Shown in pieces: positions 1 through 13,267 of a stretch of DNA of 64,000 nucleotides (position 1 is its first letter; the number at the start of each line of letters is the position of its first letter). The notes below the pieces were generated by a model. The model ran no database searches. It worked only from the letters and a program-made list of their open reading frames with translations, and was not told the DNA's origin. The stretch is from Thereva unica (taxonomy: Eukaryota; Arthropoda; Insecta; Diptera; Therevidae), in contig OX465282.1 of assembly GCA_949987705.1 (NCBI GenBank), forward strand, positions 41,628,039 to 41,692,038, written 5' to 3'. The translations under genes and the position numbers were made by a program.

Positions 1-1443
1 TTTATAGTCTATAAGTGAATTAATGTTTAGAATACGAAATCCCGAATTATTAAAGTGTTTTTATTAATGCAAAAGTTTGGCTACCGTTTATTGCAAACAA
101 GACCGATATACCTCCTTAGTTGCATAGGCAAACTTTTCGAGCGGGTGATCTGTAACCGGATTCTCCCTAGCGTCGAAAGGGCAGGTGGCCTGTCGGACAA
201 GCAATTCGGCTTCAGAAAGGCAAGGACGACGACTGATGCAGTCAATATGGTGGTGGGCATAGCAAGAGCCGCCATAGAGAAAAATCACTGCTGAGCATTG
301 ATAACCCTCGACGTAAAAAATGCTTTCAACTCAGCGAGGTGGAGCAAAATAGTTGAGGCGTTAATCAAGCTAGGCACACCCAAGTACCTAGTGCGTGTAG
401 TGGCCGACTACCTGCAGGGTAGGTCGCTTCATTGTGATTCGGATGATGGTCCTAAAGTGTTGGGGACAACATGCGGTGTCCCGCAAGGTTCCGTCCTGGG
501 CCCTCTCCTATGGATCGCAATGTACAATGATGTGTTGGGGCTTCATCTTCCAAAAGAAGCAGTGGCGATCGGGTTCGAAGATGATATCGGGGTAGTTGTC
601 GAAGGAAAACACCCAGATGACATCGAACTGTATGCGAACGAAGCGATCTGGGAAATAAAAGCGTGGTTAAAACGCGCTGGGTTGAAGCTTGCTGAGCACA
701 AAACTGAAGCAGTGGTGATCAGCAAACGGCGAAAGCCAGTATCCGTGAGGATCAAGGTAGGGGAACAGATCATCCACTCACAGCCTGCTCTAAGGTACCT
801 GGGAGTGATGATCGATCGGAGGCTAAATTTCAAAGCGCACTTGGAGGGCACGGCAGACAAAGCTTCTGCGATTTGTGCAGCACTCGCAAGAATGCTGCCC
901 AATGTTGGGGGCCCTAGACCGAGTCGCCGCCTCCTCTTGGGGAGGGTGGTTAGCTCAGTCCTGTTATACGCAGCGCCAGTATGGGCAGCAGCGTTAAACA
1001 GGACTGCAAATAGCAGAAAATAGAGGGGTGCATATAGGATAAGTGCACTACGCGCTTGCTGTGCGTACAGAACCACGTCCGACGATGCGGCGTGCGTGAT
1101 AGCGGAGATGATTCCCGGAGACATTCTGGCGAGGGAGGGCATGCGTCTCTATGACCCAGAATATGGTAGAGGGCAGCCAAGAAGGGTGCGGCGGCAGATT
1201 GCGCGCTGTGAGTCCTTAAAGGAATGGCAGGGGAAATGGGACGAGTCTGTTAAGGGTCGTTGGACCCACAGACTTATCCCTAACGTGGGAATATGGGTTT
1301 CGAGGGAGCGTGGGGAAGTAAGTTACGACCTCACGCAGTGCCTGAGCGGACATGGGGGTATAGGAAATACCTCCACCGCTTCGGCCACGATGATTCACCG
1401 TTGTGTCCGGTATGCCCAGCGACGGAAGAAGACGCGGAGCACG

Positions 1444-1448
<5 letters not shown>
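1..1448 (+). pseudogene. Decayed LINE reverse transcriptase (R1/LOA-like), both ends missing
   Basis: One reading frame from about 55 to 1350 encodes the RT domain and the C-terminal region of a non-LTR retrotransposon ORF2. Visible motifs are RT motif A (LDVKNAFNSARW, about 304-339), CGVPQGSVLGPLLW (about 472-513) and the catalytic box at 574-585. That box reads FEDD where FADD or YADD is expected, so the enzyme would be inactive. The frame is broken by TGA at 292-294 and TAG at 1021-1023. A frameshift near 1350 moves the end (KYLHRFGHDDSPLCPVC, a C-terminal Cys/His motif) into another frame. The endonuclease part is absent on the left, and the coding region stops at a (TA)n run on the right. 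Old, dead copy; clade assigned from motif style only. Confidence 0.85.

Positions 1449-1475
<27 letters not shown>
1444..1475. repeat. (TA)n microsatellite
   Basis: Junction between the LINE remnant and the Helitron-like element that starts at 1476. Confidence 0.95.
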
Positions 1476-1619
1476 CTAGCTGGGACCCGGTGCGTCTACA
1501 CTGCACCCATAAGTCAATAGTAATCAATAAACACCATCCATTGACTTAATATTTTTCGAGATATGAATTTTACACAGATGAAACGCCTCAAAGAACATGG
1601 GTCTTGCGTCGGCCACCAT

Positions 1620-2130
1620 GAATCGGTATATTGAGTCTACTACATTGCTTATTGTATTCTACTTATCATACCCTTTAATTTGATACCCATTTTGATAGGG
1701 ATGTGAAGAAAGTGGTAATCCGGCCTCTTTAGACGGCCGCTATGGATCTAAAGATATATTTTGTATACTACATTGCTTATTGTATTCTACTTATCATACC
1801 CTTTCATTTGATACCCATGTCGAGGTGGTTGTGAAGAAAGTGGTTATTCGGCCTCTTGAGACGGCCGCCATGGATCTAAAGATATATTTTGTATACTACA
1901 TTGCTTATTGTATTCTACTTATCATACCCTTTCATTTGATACCCATGTTGAGGTGGTTGTGAAGAAAGTGGTAATTCGGCCTCTTGAGACGGCCGCCATG
2001 GATCTAAAGATATATTTTGTATACTACATTGCTTATTGTATTCTACTTAGCATAGCCTTTCATTTGATACCCATGTCGAGGTGGTTGTGAACAAAGTGGT
2101 ACACCGCCCTCTTGAGACGGCCGCCATGGA
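1620..2130 (-). repeat. ~128 bp tandem repeat inside Helitron copy 1
   Basis: About four units, each containing a GATCTAAAGATATATTTT segment, a TTTCATTTGATACCCATGTC-type box and a GACGGCCGCCATG segment. Short open frames in it are by-products of the repeat. Confidence 0.9.
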
Positions 2131-2131
2131 T

Positions 2132-2278
2132 CATTTTAGTTTCAATAGCGTCATGGCCTACCTACTGTTTGACAGCTGCGTAAATTTGAAATTTTCATTA
2201 AATGTAATGATTCAATTTAATGACAATTTTACATTTGTCAAACAATAGGTAGGCCATGAAGCTATTGAAACTAAAATG
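2132..2278. repeat. Fold-back (inverted repeat) in Helitron copy 1
   Basis: Arms of about 43 bp beginning CATTTTAGTTTCAATAGC, around a ~60 bp centre that contains a second small inverted repeat (TCATTAAAT / ATTTAATGA). The same block is at 8041, 8656, 11454 and 14668. Confidence 0.9.
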
Positions 2279-2451
2279 AAGTGAAAATTCCTAAAATTAC
2301 CATTTTTTTTGGATTTTGCAGCTGTTTTTTTGGTTAAAGGTATAAAAAAGAGCCTACGACCTATTCTCAGACCTACCAAATATACACAAAATTTCATGCA
2401 AATTGGTCAACCCGTTTCGGAGGAGTACGGTAACAAACACTGTGACACGAG

Positions 2452-2454
<3 letters not shown>

Positions 2455-2522
<68 letters not shown>
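2455..2522. repeat. (TA)n microsatellite
   Basis: About 33 TA units between the Helitron 5' end and the 3' tail of the LINE. Confidence 0.95.
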
Positions 2523-2524
<2 letters not shown>

Positions 2525-5500
2525 TTTTCGAGGGATACCGAATCAGACCACTATTTGCGGGTCCCTTTTCGTCCCTCTGCCTAGAGTCATCTTATTGGGG
2601 TTGCAGTGGGTTGTCCCATTGCTCCCTTACTTCGACTCCCCTAGCTATCGCAAGCAGCTGATTGAAGGGAGTCTGCCTCATGTCCTCCATCCACTGGAGT
2701 CCAGTTATGGCATCCCTTTTCCTCGCCACCGCCGGACAGTGACACACTATGTGTGTGGCCGTCTCAGGTTCCTCCAGGCACATACGACAGGTGTCATCCT
2801 CCAGAATTCCCATTCTTTTTAGGTGATACCTGAAACATCCGTGTCCTGTAATCAGTGCCACCAACCATCTGAGGGTTCTCCTTTGCATATGCAGGATACT
2901 TCTTCTGGCTGCGGTAATCGGCAGCGTAAGCACCATCTTAGCCTGCCTACACGTGGTCATAGCGTCCCACCGTCTCCGGTGTTCCTCAGCGACCCATTTC
3001 TCGATGTAGTTCCTTACCAACCCTCTGCCAATGGCAGAGTATGGCTCCGGTCCCCAGAATTCCGAGGTTGACCCCTGTTTTGCCAGGTTGTCAGCCTTTT
3101 CGTTCCCATCGATGCCTGTATGTCCTCTAACCCAAGCTAGCGTCACGTTGTTTTGTTGCGCACACCTGTTCAGTTTTTGGACACATTCCAACGCCAGAGA
3201 CGCATTAATCTCTGTCTGGTTCATGCGCTTAATCACAGCCTGATTGTCCAGTGCTATAAGGATACTTCTTCCCTGCACCTGACCCTCATTTATGTGATCC
3301 AGCGCGTGCAGCAGAGCAAGCATTTCCGCCTGGTAGACTGAGGTGTAATTCCCCAAAGCCAGAGAGCAGGTCAGATTTAAGTCCTCCGAGAAGACTCCCG
3401 CACCTGCTCTGCCGTCAATCTTGGATCCGTCCGTGAAGATATATATGTCTTCCGGTCTCCCTTCGGGGAGCGTTCCGTTCCCTATGAGGGTTTTATGATA
3501 CCTTTCGGTCACCCTCATTTTTGTGATCCCTTCCATGGGCATCATGAGCTCCCTAATCCCTTTAATGCGATCCAGGATCTTCATGTGCCCATATAAGGTT
3601 CCTGACGCCTGCCATGCGGCATCCCGTCTCATCCGAATCGCTGAGGCTGCCGCAGTCTTCATCACCTGGAGGTCTAACGGCAGCAGCCCTAACAGCGCCT
3701 CCAATGCCGCGGCGGGTGTGGTGCGGAAAGCACCGCTCACACCTACGCAGGCCATTCTTTGCACCTTGTCCAAATGCCTCTTGACGGTTTTCTGTGTGGC
3801 TTTAGTCCACCAGACCACCGAGGCATAAGTTATGATGGGTCTCACCATCATGGTATATGTCCAGTATGCTAACCTTGGTGAGATACCCCACCTTAGTCCA
3901 CATACTCTTCTGCACTGGTGAAGCACCCTTGTCGCCTTCTTAATCTTCTCTTCAACGTGGTATTTCCAGGTTAGTCGCGAGTCCAAGTATACACCCAGAT
4001 ACTTGACCATCCCAGACACCTTGATCCTCGATCCAAAAAGCATGAGGGGCTGAAAATCCAGATCTTTAATCTTCCTAGTGAAGATTATCGCGTCTGTCTT
4101 ATTAGCATTTATGGCGAGGCCCTGTTCCGTACACCACTGCTCAACCACTTGGAGTGCATTCCTCATGATATCTGCCGTAGTGCTCATAAACTTGCCACGT
4201 GCCACAATCGCTACATCATCTGCATACCCAACGGTATGCACGCCCATTTCCTCTAGCCGCCTGAGCAGAGTGTCCACAGTGATGTTCCACAGGAGGGGCG
4301 ATAGCACCCCGCCCTGTGGGCATCCCTTGCTGACCCTCCCTCGAAGCCGCGAGTCTCCTGTCTGAATCCTTACCGCTCTGTTTTTCAGCATGCTGTCCAC
4401 CCACCTTACAATCATAGGGCTGACCTCTCGCCTCACCAGAGCGTCTTTGAGTTTGTTGAACTGTATCTTGTCGAAGGCACCTTCGATGTCCATAATAACG
4501 GCCATCGCTATGCCTCCGGTATACAGTTCCCCCTCGGCTACTCGCACCAGTTGGTGAAGTGCCGTTTCTGTAGATCTGCCAGCCTGGTAAGCGTGCTGGC
4601 TTCTACTTAAAGGGTGCCTCCTTAGCATAGTACTCTCCAGGTGGTCTGCCACTACTCTTTCCATTGTTTTCAACAGAAAGGATGTTAGGCTGACTGGCCT
4701 GGAGGACTTCGCCTCGGTGTAGTCCTTCTTGCCTGGCTTAGGGAGAAATACCACTTTGGTTTCCCTCCACACCGCCGGAATGTATCCTGTTGCTAGACAG
4801 GTAACGAATATTCCCCTAAGCCTGGGTGCAATGACATCTTTGCCCCATTGAAGCAGCGCAGGGAATATTCCGTCACGCCCCGATGTCTTGAAGGGAGAGA
4901 ATGTGTCTATTGCACGTCTCACCCCTTCCTCCGTCACCACCCCGTTAGCCTCCTCTCGGTTCATCCTTGTAGCCATTCTGTTACGAATAGTCCAAGATTT
5001 ACCCGAGACATAGCTGCCAGGAAAGTGAACTTCCATCAGGATCTTGTTGGTTTCCTCCAGCGTCTCCGTCATCCTCCCCGACGGGTCACGAACGAGTCCG
5101 ACTTTGGAGACCGGGTCCCTGGAGATCATTTTCTGAAGTCTGCTGGCCTCAGATATGCTCTCCATGCTCGAGCAGAAGTTCCTCCACGACTCCCTTTTCC
5201 GTCGTCGCAGAGTTTGTTTCATTTCTCTTTTCTTGGCTTTGTAATTCTCCCAGGCAACCGGGTCATTGCACCTCATCGCTTGGTTGAAAGCCTTTCTGAC
5301 CTCTTTCTTCAGTTTCTCCAGCTCCCTACACCACCAGGGTGTGGGATCATGGTCATCCACTGACGTAAGAGGACACGCCACTCGAAAAGCGTTCTCTATC
5401 GCTGTCTGCAGGACATGCAACTGAGACTCTGCTTCTCTTGTGGTTTTCGGTGCCCTTGGTACGCGCTCCCCGAGATTCCTGCGCAACATTTCAGTATATC

Positions 5501-6230
5501 TAGACGTGTCCGTGTTGCGGGGAATTCTCGTTGTTCTAATTCCGTCTCCCCTGCCCGGGGTTCCGTACTCTATCTCAAATGAAATGGCTCTGTGATCTGA
5601 CATAGTCGTCCGATCCATCACCTCCCAGTTGGTCAATCGTGTCAACATCCGGTTGCTGCATAGAGTTATATCTATGACTTCCCTTCGTCTAGCATCGACG
5701 AAGGTTGGTTCTACCCCTCTATTTGCAATAACTAGATTGTTGCATTCCACAAATTCGAGCAAAGCCTCTCCTCTATGGTTGTCGTTGGTGCTTCCCCACA
5801 CCGTGTTGTGTGCATTTGCGTCGCAACCAACTATTAACCCTGTGCCTTTTTCGCCACAGGTAATAACCAGAATTTCCAACTCCCTGGTGGGCGGAGGATC
5901 TGGCGAATCGTACGGAAGGTAGGCTGAGGCTAGAATGAAAGCCCCACTTCCAGTACCTACGCGTACTGCTGTGAGATCTGGTGTGCACAAGTGCGGCAGT
6001 AAAACCGCCTGCACTCCGTGTTTCACCAGCACACACGTCCTCACTCTTTCATTCGCATTGGGAACGTACAGAGTGTCAAAGCCCCCAGATAGTCCCCTAA
6101 TCCTACCCTTGTAGATCCAGGGTTCCTGTATGAGAGCAATATCCAGCTTCATCTCACCGAAGCCTCGCGTCATCATTGCTGATGCTGCTCTGCTATGGTG
6201 TAGATTCACCTGGCAAACCTTTAATTGCCG

Positions 6231-6232
<2 letters not shown>
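2523..6232 (-). mobile_element. LOA-like LINE, 5'-truncated copy
   Basis: Nearly identical to 17863-21580 of the full-length copy. It keeps the short (~70 bp) 3' UTR and all but the first dozen or so codons of ORF2. ORF1 is missing; the 5' break falls directly at a (TA)n run (6233-6265). Five-prime truncation is the usual result of incomplete target-primed reverse transcription. The 3' tail (CTCGAAAATCTA on the minus strand) runs straight into (TA)n, so no target duplication can be defined. Confidence 0.9.
2592..6232 (-). CDS. LINE ORF2: endonuclease, reverse transcriptase, RNase H (start missing)
   Basis: About 1,210 codons stay open. Domain order is the same as in the full-length copy at 17942-21619: apurinic-type endonuclease (QEPW, GCDANAHN, SDHRA), RT (DIEGAFD, CPQGGVLSPLLW, YADD), RNase H (FTDGSK, GHTGIDGNEKAD) and a C-terminal CRMC...H...C zinc motif. 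All catalytic motifs are intact. The true start codon is lost; the first residues of the apparent open frame come from the TA run and are not real. The copy encodes possible enzyme but has no promoter or ORF1. Differences from the other copy are scattered single changes (for example V/L and A/T), so both derive from a recently active source. Confidence 0.9.

Positions 6233-6265
<33 letters not shown>
6233..6265. repeat. (TA)n microsatellite
   Basis: Junction between the truncated LINE and Helitron copy 2. Confidence 0.95.
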
Positions 6266-6266
<1 letters not shown>

Positions 6267-6379
6267 TAGCAAAAACCCGCGTGCGTTGCAACGCCTTTCA
6301 ATGAAATAAGATTATGGGGACACAGTCTGCGATAGGAAAATGATATAGTGAAAAAAGAACAAATCTGGGAAAATTGATT

Positions 6380-7665
6380 TTGGGAGATGACCGCCATGGA
6401 CCAAATGATATATTGAGTATACTATATTGCCTATGGTGTTCTACTTATCATACTCTTTCATTTGATACCCATGTCGAAGGGGTTGTAAAGAAAATATTAA
6501 TACGCCCTCTTGAGATGGCGCTATGGACCAAACGATATATTGAGTATACTATATTGCATATGGTGTTCTACTTATCATACTCTTTCATTTGATACCCATC
6601 TCGAAGGGGTTGTGAAGAAAATGGTAATCCGCCCTCTGGAGATGACCGCCATTTACCAAACGATATATTGAGTATACTATATTGCTTATATTGTTCTACT
6701 TATCATAGCCTTTCATTTGATACCCATGTCTCGGGTGTTGTGAAGAAAATGGTAAACCGCCCTTTTGAGATGGCCGCCATGGACCAAATTATAAATTGAG
6801 TATACTATATTGCTTATGGTGTTCTACTTTTCATAGCCTTTCATGTGATACCCATGTCTCGGGTGTTGTGAAGAAAATGGTAACCCGCCCTCTTGAGATG
6901 GCCGCCATGAATCTACAGACACAGTCTATGGCAATGTTCTTATAATGCCCTTTCATTTGATACCAATGTCGAGGGGGTAGTGAAGAAAATGATCATCCGC
7001 CCTCTTCAGATGACCGCCATGGACCAAACGATATATTGAGTATACTATATTGCTTATGGTGTTCTACTTATCATACCCTTTCATTTGAAATCCATGTCGA
7101 GGGGTGTGAAGATAATGGTAATCCAACCTCTGGAGATGGCCGCTATGGGCCAAACGATATATTGAGTATACTATATTGCTTATGTGTTCTACTTATCATA
7201 CTCTCTCATTTGATACCCATCTCGAAAGGGTTGTGAAGAAAACGGTAGTCCGCCCGCTTGAGATTATCGCCATGGACGAACCGATATATTGAGTATACTA
7301 TATTGCCTATGGTGTTCTCCTTGTCATACTCTTTCATTTGATATCCATGTCGAAGGTGTTGTGAAGAAAATGGTAATCCGCATTCTTGAGGTGGCCGCTA
7401 TGGACCAAGCGACATATTGAGTATACTATATTGCTTATATTGTTCTACTTATCATACTCTTTCATTGGATACCCATTTCGAAAGGGTTGTGAAGATAATG
7501 GTCATCTGCTCTCTTGAGATGACTGCCATGGACCAAACGATATATTGAGTATACTATATTGCCTTTGGTGTTCTACTTACCATACCCTTTCATTTGATAT
7601 CCATGTCGAGGGGTTGTAAAGAAAATGGTAATCCGCCCTCTTGAGATGGCTGCTATGGACCAAAC
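6380..7665 (-). repeat. ~125 bp diverged tandem repeat
   Basis: About ten units, each with GATATATTGAGTATACTATATTGC-like and TTTCATTTGATACCCATGTC-like parts. Related to, but clearly older than, the 128 bp repeats in the same Helitrons. Confidence 0.9.
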
Positions 7666-7779
7666 GCCTGCTTTTCTATTGAAATTTTGCTATAAACCTC
7701 ACGGAGCCCGAGACCTTTCCTTCAGATATGAATTTTACACAGATGAAATGCCTCAAAGAACATGGGTCTTGCGTCGGCC

Positions 7780-8040
7780 GCCATGAATCGGTATATTGAG
7801 TCTACTACATTGCTTATTGTATTCTACTTATCATACCCTTTAATTTGATACCCATTTTGATAGGGTTGTGAAGAAAGTGGTAATCCGGCCTCTTTAGACG
7901 GCCGCCATGGATCTAAAGATATATTTTGTATACTACATTGCTTATTGTATTCTACTTATCATACCCTTTCATTTGATACCCATGTCGAGGTGGTTGTGAA
8001 GAAAGTGGTACACCGCCCTCTTGAGACGGCCGCCATGGAT
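7780..8040 (-). repeat. ~128 bp tandem repeat, two units
   Basis: Same family as 1620-2130; the last unit runs into the fold-back. Confidence 0.9.
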
Positions 8041-8188
8041 CATTTTAGTTTCAATAGCGTCATGGCCTACCTATTGTTTGACAGCTGCGTAAATTTGAAA
8101 TTTTCATTAAATGTAATGATTCAATTAAATGACAATTTTACATTTGTCAAACAATAGGTAGGCCATGAAGCTATTGAAACTAAAATGA
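8041..8188. repeat. Fold-back in Helitron copy 2
   Basis: Same arms and centre as at 2132-2278. Confidence 0.9.
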
Positions 8189-8347
8189 AGTGAAAATTCC
8201 TAAAATTACCATTTTTTTGTTTTTTCAGGCAATTTTTTAAACTTTTCTCTCCGTAAGAACCATCCTCGTCTTCAACGAATATTCAAAAAAAAAATTAGTC
8301 CAATAGGTCCAGCCGTTCTCGAGTTTTGCGCTTACCAACACATTTAG

Positions 8348-9444
<1,097 letters not shown>

Positions 9445-11010
9445 CTATTACTCCCCGTAGCGTGAGCGTCGTGCTCGCCCTTCCCCTTATCTCCTTTACA
9501 TAGGAGGCATTTAGGGTTCTTATTGCAGTCCTTAGCAATATGTCCCCCCTCCTCGCATCTCCAGCATAGCTCTTTCATGTCCTGAGCGCTGGTGCATTTC
9601 CTAGCGATATGACCTATCCCAAAACATTCGAAGCACTTAATTGGTGCTGTTGTCTCCCGTATCCGGCAAACAACCCAGCCGATGCGAACCTTCCCCACCT
9701 CAAGTGCCTTTTTGCGCTAGCGACCGGAAGGCTTATTATGGCCGTTTGCGTACCACCATAAGCCTTCCTTACTCTAACATCATCTTCCTGCACCTCCGTC
9801 AGTTTCAGCTGCCCCAGCAGCGCATCGCAGACCTCTAGCTTAGTGGTAATCTCGTCCAGATCCTGCACTCGATTAACACGCGGTACCTGCCCTAAACCTC
9901 TGCCGCCTCCCCGATTGACGTCTTGATCTTTTGCTTTAGATCCTCCGTCTTTCCCTCACCAGCTGCCAGTTCCATTAGAAGATCACCCTTTTGAGTTCTT
10001 CTAATGCGCATGACCCTATTCCCAACTCCGTAAGGGAAGCATCCGTCCTGACTTTTCGTAGGATGTCCGCATACGACGTCCCACTAGTCGCTGTTATAAT
10101 CAGCGCGTCAGGCCTTTCTTTTTTGTGGGACTTTCTGTCCCCTTTTTTCTTTTTCTTTCTTTTCCTCGCTTTTTTGTTCTCCACTTTAGTCCACGCGGAG
10201 CTCTTCTTTTCGGAGGACTCTCTTCCATGGGGGTGCCCTCCGTTATCTTAACGGCCCCTCGCTCTTCTTGGGGTTTTCTTTCTTTATTTCTCCCTCTGTT
10301 TCTCTTTGGGGCGCTGTGTGAGGTTTGCACTTCCTCGTTGCTATCCCGTTGGCGTTTACGGGATTCCCCAGTTTTATCGGCAGTGTGTGGGTCTTTAGCT
10401 TCCCCAACCTTCCTTTTTACCGCGACTCCTACTTTAGGAGCTTCTGGCGTTGTTTGTGTCGCATCTCCATCTTCTCCTTAACCATCTTTAAGGCCTCCTC
10501 CTTTGCCTCTAAATAATCAGCCCTGAGGTCTTTTATGTGTCCGTGGATCTCATTTGATACATTGCTTCTAGATGCAATGTAGTCCGACAGGGTCTTTATC
10601 GTTTCACCTAGCTTTGCTAGGCACCTTGGGAATGACTCTTCTTTTTCGTCAGCGACTGCGTTAGTAGTAGCGTGGCCGCTATTTCTCTTTCTTTTCCTTC
10701 GGGACTTACCAGGTTTATCTTGAAAACCTCGCTGGGCTTACCACTCGAGCTGGTGCTGCTTGAACACACCTTGTTCTTGTACGGTCCTCCGCGGGTCTTG
10801 TGGCGGTGACCTCACCACCTTCGCGGACCTTCCAAACGTTAATACCCTGTCCTGTTCTTTTGGCGCGATGAGCTTGCCACTGGCGACTGACCCCTGGCAC
10901 TTACTGTTGCCAGTTTCCAGCCGTACGCCGGAGACCGCGGCTCCTCCGACGTTGGGGCATATATCCCTACCCCGACTTTTTTTCTTTATTTCTTTATTTG
11001 TGCTCATCAT

Positions 11011-11216
11011 TTAGTTTTTTCGGTGTTCTTTCAAGTCTACCCACCCGAAGAAAGACTGACTAGGAAGAATGAGGATGGGAAGTAAGGACTATATTTTGGG
11101 GAGGGATAGGGTTAGAAAGGAAGACGACTGTCTGCTACGTGTTTGAAACTCAATGCCCGGGGTGAACCTGCGTGATGGACAGGTCACGCAAACTTGGAGG
11201 TCGCCGTCGCTCACCC

Positions 11217-11219
<3 letters not shown>
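11011..11219 (-). other. Probable 5' leader of the decayed LINE
   Basis: Non-coding stretch upstream of the ORF1 remnant, ending at a (TA)n run. No promoter motif was recognised. Confidence 0.4.

Positions 11220-11275
<56 letters not shown>
11220..11275. repeat. (TA)n microsatellite
   Basis: Junction between the LINE 5' end and Helitron copy 4. Confidence 0.95.
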
Positions 11276-11278
<3 letters not shown>

Positions 11279-11453
11279 ATAAAAATCTCGTGTCACAGTG
11301 TTTGTTACCGTACTCCTCCGAAACGGGTTGACCAATTTGCAGGAAATTTTTTGTGTATATTTGGTAGGTCTGAGAATAGGTCGTAGGCTATTTTTTATAC
11401 CTTTAACCAAAAAAACAGCTGCAAAATAAATGTAATTTTAGGAATTTTCACTT

Positions 11454-11600
11454 CATTTTAGTTTCAATAGCTTCATGGCCTATCTATTGTTTGACAAATG
11501 TAAAATTGTCATTAAATTGAATCATTACATTTAATGAAAATTTCAAATTTACGCAGCTGTCAAACAATAGGTAGGCCATGACGCTATTGAAACTAAAATG
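11454..11600. repeat. Fold-back in Helitron copy 4
   Basis: Same arms and centre as at 2132-2278. Confidence 0.9.
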
Positions 11601-12760
11601 ATCCATGGCGGCCGTCTCAAGAGGGCGGTGTACCACTTTCTTCACAACCACCTCGACATGAGTATCAATTGAAAGGTATGATAAGTAGAATACAATAAGC
11701 AATGTAGTATACAAAATATATCTTTAGATCCATGGCGGCCGTCTCAAGAGGCCGGATTACCACTTTCTTCACAACAACCTCAACATGGGTATCAAATGAA
11801 AGGGTATGTTAAGTACAATACAATAAGCAATGTAGTATACAAAATATATCTTTAGATCCATGGCGGCCGTCTCAAGAGGGCGGGGTACCACTTTCTTCAC
11901 AACCACCTCGACATGGGTATCAAATGAAAGGGTATGATAAGAAGAATACAAGAAGCAATGTAGTAGACAAAATATATCTTTAGATCCATGGCGGCCGTCT
12001 CAAGAGCCGGATTACCACTTTCCTCACAACCACCTCAACATGGGTATCAAATGAAAGGGTATGTTAAGTAGAATATAATAAGCAATGTAGTATACAAAAT
12101 ATATCTTTAGATCCATGGCGGCCGTCTCAAGAGGGCGGGGTACCACTTTCTTCACAACCACCTCGACATGGGTATCAAATGAAAGGGTATGATAAGTAGA
12201 ACACAATAAGCAATGTAGTATACAAAATATATCTTAGATCCATGGCGGCCGTCTCAAGAGGCGGATTACCACTTTCTTCACAACCACCTCAACATGGGTA
12301 TCAAATGAAAGGGTATGTTAAGGAGAATACAATAAGCAATGTAGTATACAAAATATATCTTTAGATCCATGGCGGCCGTCTCAAGAGGGCGGGGTACCAC
12401 TTTCTTCACAACCACCTCGACATGGGTATCAAATGAAAGGGTATGATAAGTAGAATACAATAAGCAATGTAGTATACAAAATATATCTTTAGATCCATGG
12501 CGGCCGTCTCAAGAGGCCGAATTACCACTTTCTTCACAACCACCTCGACATGGGTATCAAATGAAAGGGTATGATAAGTAGAATACAATAAGCAATGTAG
12601 TATACAAAATATATCTTTATAATCCATGGCGGCCGTCTAAAGAGGCCGGATTACCACTTTCTTCACAATCCCCTCAACATGGGTATCAAATGAAAGGGTA
12701 TGATAAGTAGAATACAATAAGCAATGTAGTAGACTCAATATACCGATTCATGGCGGCCGA
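11601..12760 (+). repeat. ~127 bp tandem repeat with 254 bp dimer pattern
   Basis: Neighbouring units alternate between a GGCCGGATTACC form and a GGGCGGGGTACC form, so the true repeat over much of the array is a dimer of about 254 bp. Confidence 0.85.
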
Positions 12761-12893
12761 CGCAAGACTCATGTTCTTTGAGGCATTTCATCTGTGTAAA
12801 ATTCATATCTCGAAAAATATTAAGTCAATGGATGGTTTTTATTGTTTACTATTGACTTATGGGTGCAGCGTAGGCGCACCGGGTTCCAGCTAG

Positions 12894-12903
12894 TATATAT
12901 ATA

Positions 12904-12960
<57 letters not shown>
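12894..12960. repeat. (TA)n microsatellite
   Basis: Follows the 3' end of Helitron copy 4. Confidence 0.95.
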
Positions 12961-12962
<2 letters not shown>

Positions 12963-13161
12963 CCTTGGCCAAAAGTATTAGGCACCCCAAAAAAATTTCC
13001 CTTACGCTAATATGAATTTAAAAAACAGCATATACCTGGCAATGAGGGAACTCCAGGGTCATAAAACATTACTTAGAACTCTTTTTTGGAAATTCCACAT
13101 GTCGTAAAACAAAGGATCAATGATTTGGGTTTTTCGTGATTTTTTTGGAATGGTTGTTCAG

Positions 13162-13204
<43 letters not shown>

Positions 13205-13250
13205 CACCTTGGTTTGTTTACAAGTTACAAGTGAAGACTGAACAACCATT
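12961..13250. mobile_element. Possible Tc1/mariner-type fragment
   Basis: Begins right after TA with GCCTTGGCCAAAAGTATTAG, which resembles Tc1-like terminal repeats as I remember them. No matching second terminus or transposase was found. Inside, GAATGGTTGTTCAGTCT (about 13148) and its inverse (about 13233) flank a TA run at 13166-13199. Confidence 0.35.
13166..13199. repeat. (TA)n microsatellite
   Basis: Lies in the loop between two inverted copies of a ~17 bp sequence. Confidence 0.95.
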
Positions 13251-13267
13251 CCTTTTCCCATTTTTTT

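Larger units (their letters stand above)
1476..2456 (-). mobile_element. Non-autonomous Helitron-like element, copy 1
   Basis: Read on the minus strand, the element ends with a hairpin (stem of GGTGC-type arms, here with one change) a few bases before CTAG at 1476-1479, followed by T of the TA run. This is the standard Helitron 3' end inserted between A and T. Its 5' end near 2456 (AAATCTCGTGTCACAG on the minus strand) matches copy 4, but the first bases merge with (TA)n. Inside are a short array of ~128 bp repeats and a fold-back. There is no Rep/helicase gene, so it would depend on enzymes supplied elsewhere. Confidence 0.75.
11276..12893 (+). mobile_element. Non-autonomous Helitron-like element, copy 4 (both ends intact)
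   Basis: Starts TCTATAAAAATCTCGTG at 11276 after A and ends with the GGTGC/GCACC hairpin and CTAG (12890-12893) before T. It is the longest copy (1618 bp) because its internal array has about nine ~127 bp units. Fold-back at 11454-11600. No coding capacity. Confidence 0.8.

Noticed and set aside
2823..5922. Plus-strand frames opposite the LINE ORF2 (also 17945-21272)
   Set aside because: Antisense shadows of a clear LINE ORF2.
2523..6265. LINE family specifically targeting TA microsatellites
   Set aside because: The full-length copy is inserted in non-TA satellite sequence with a clear target duplication, so TA targeting is not supported.
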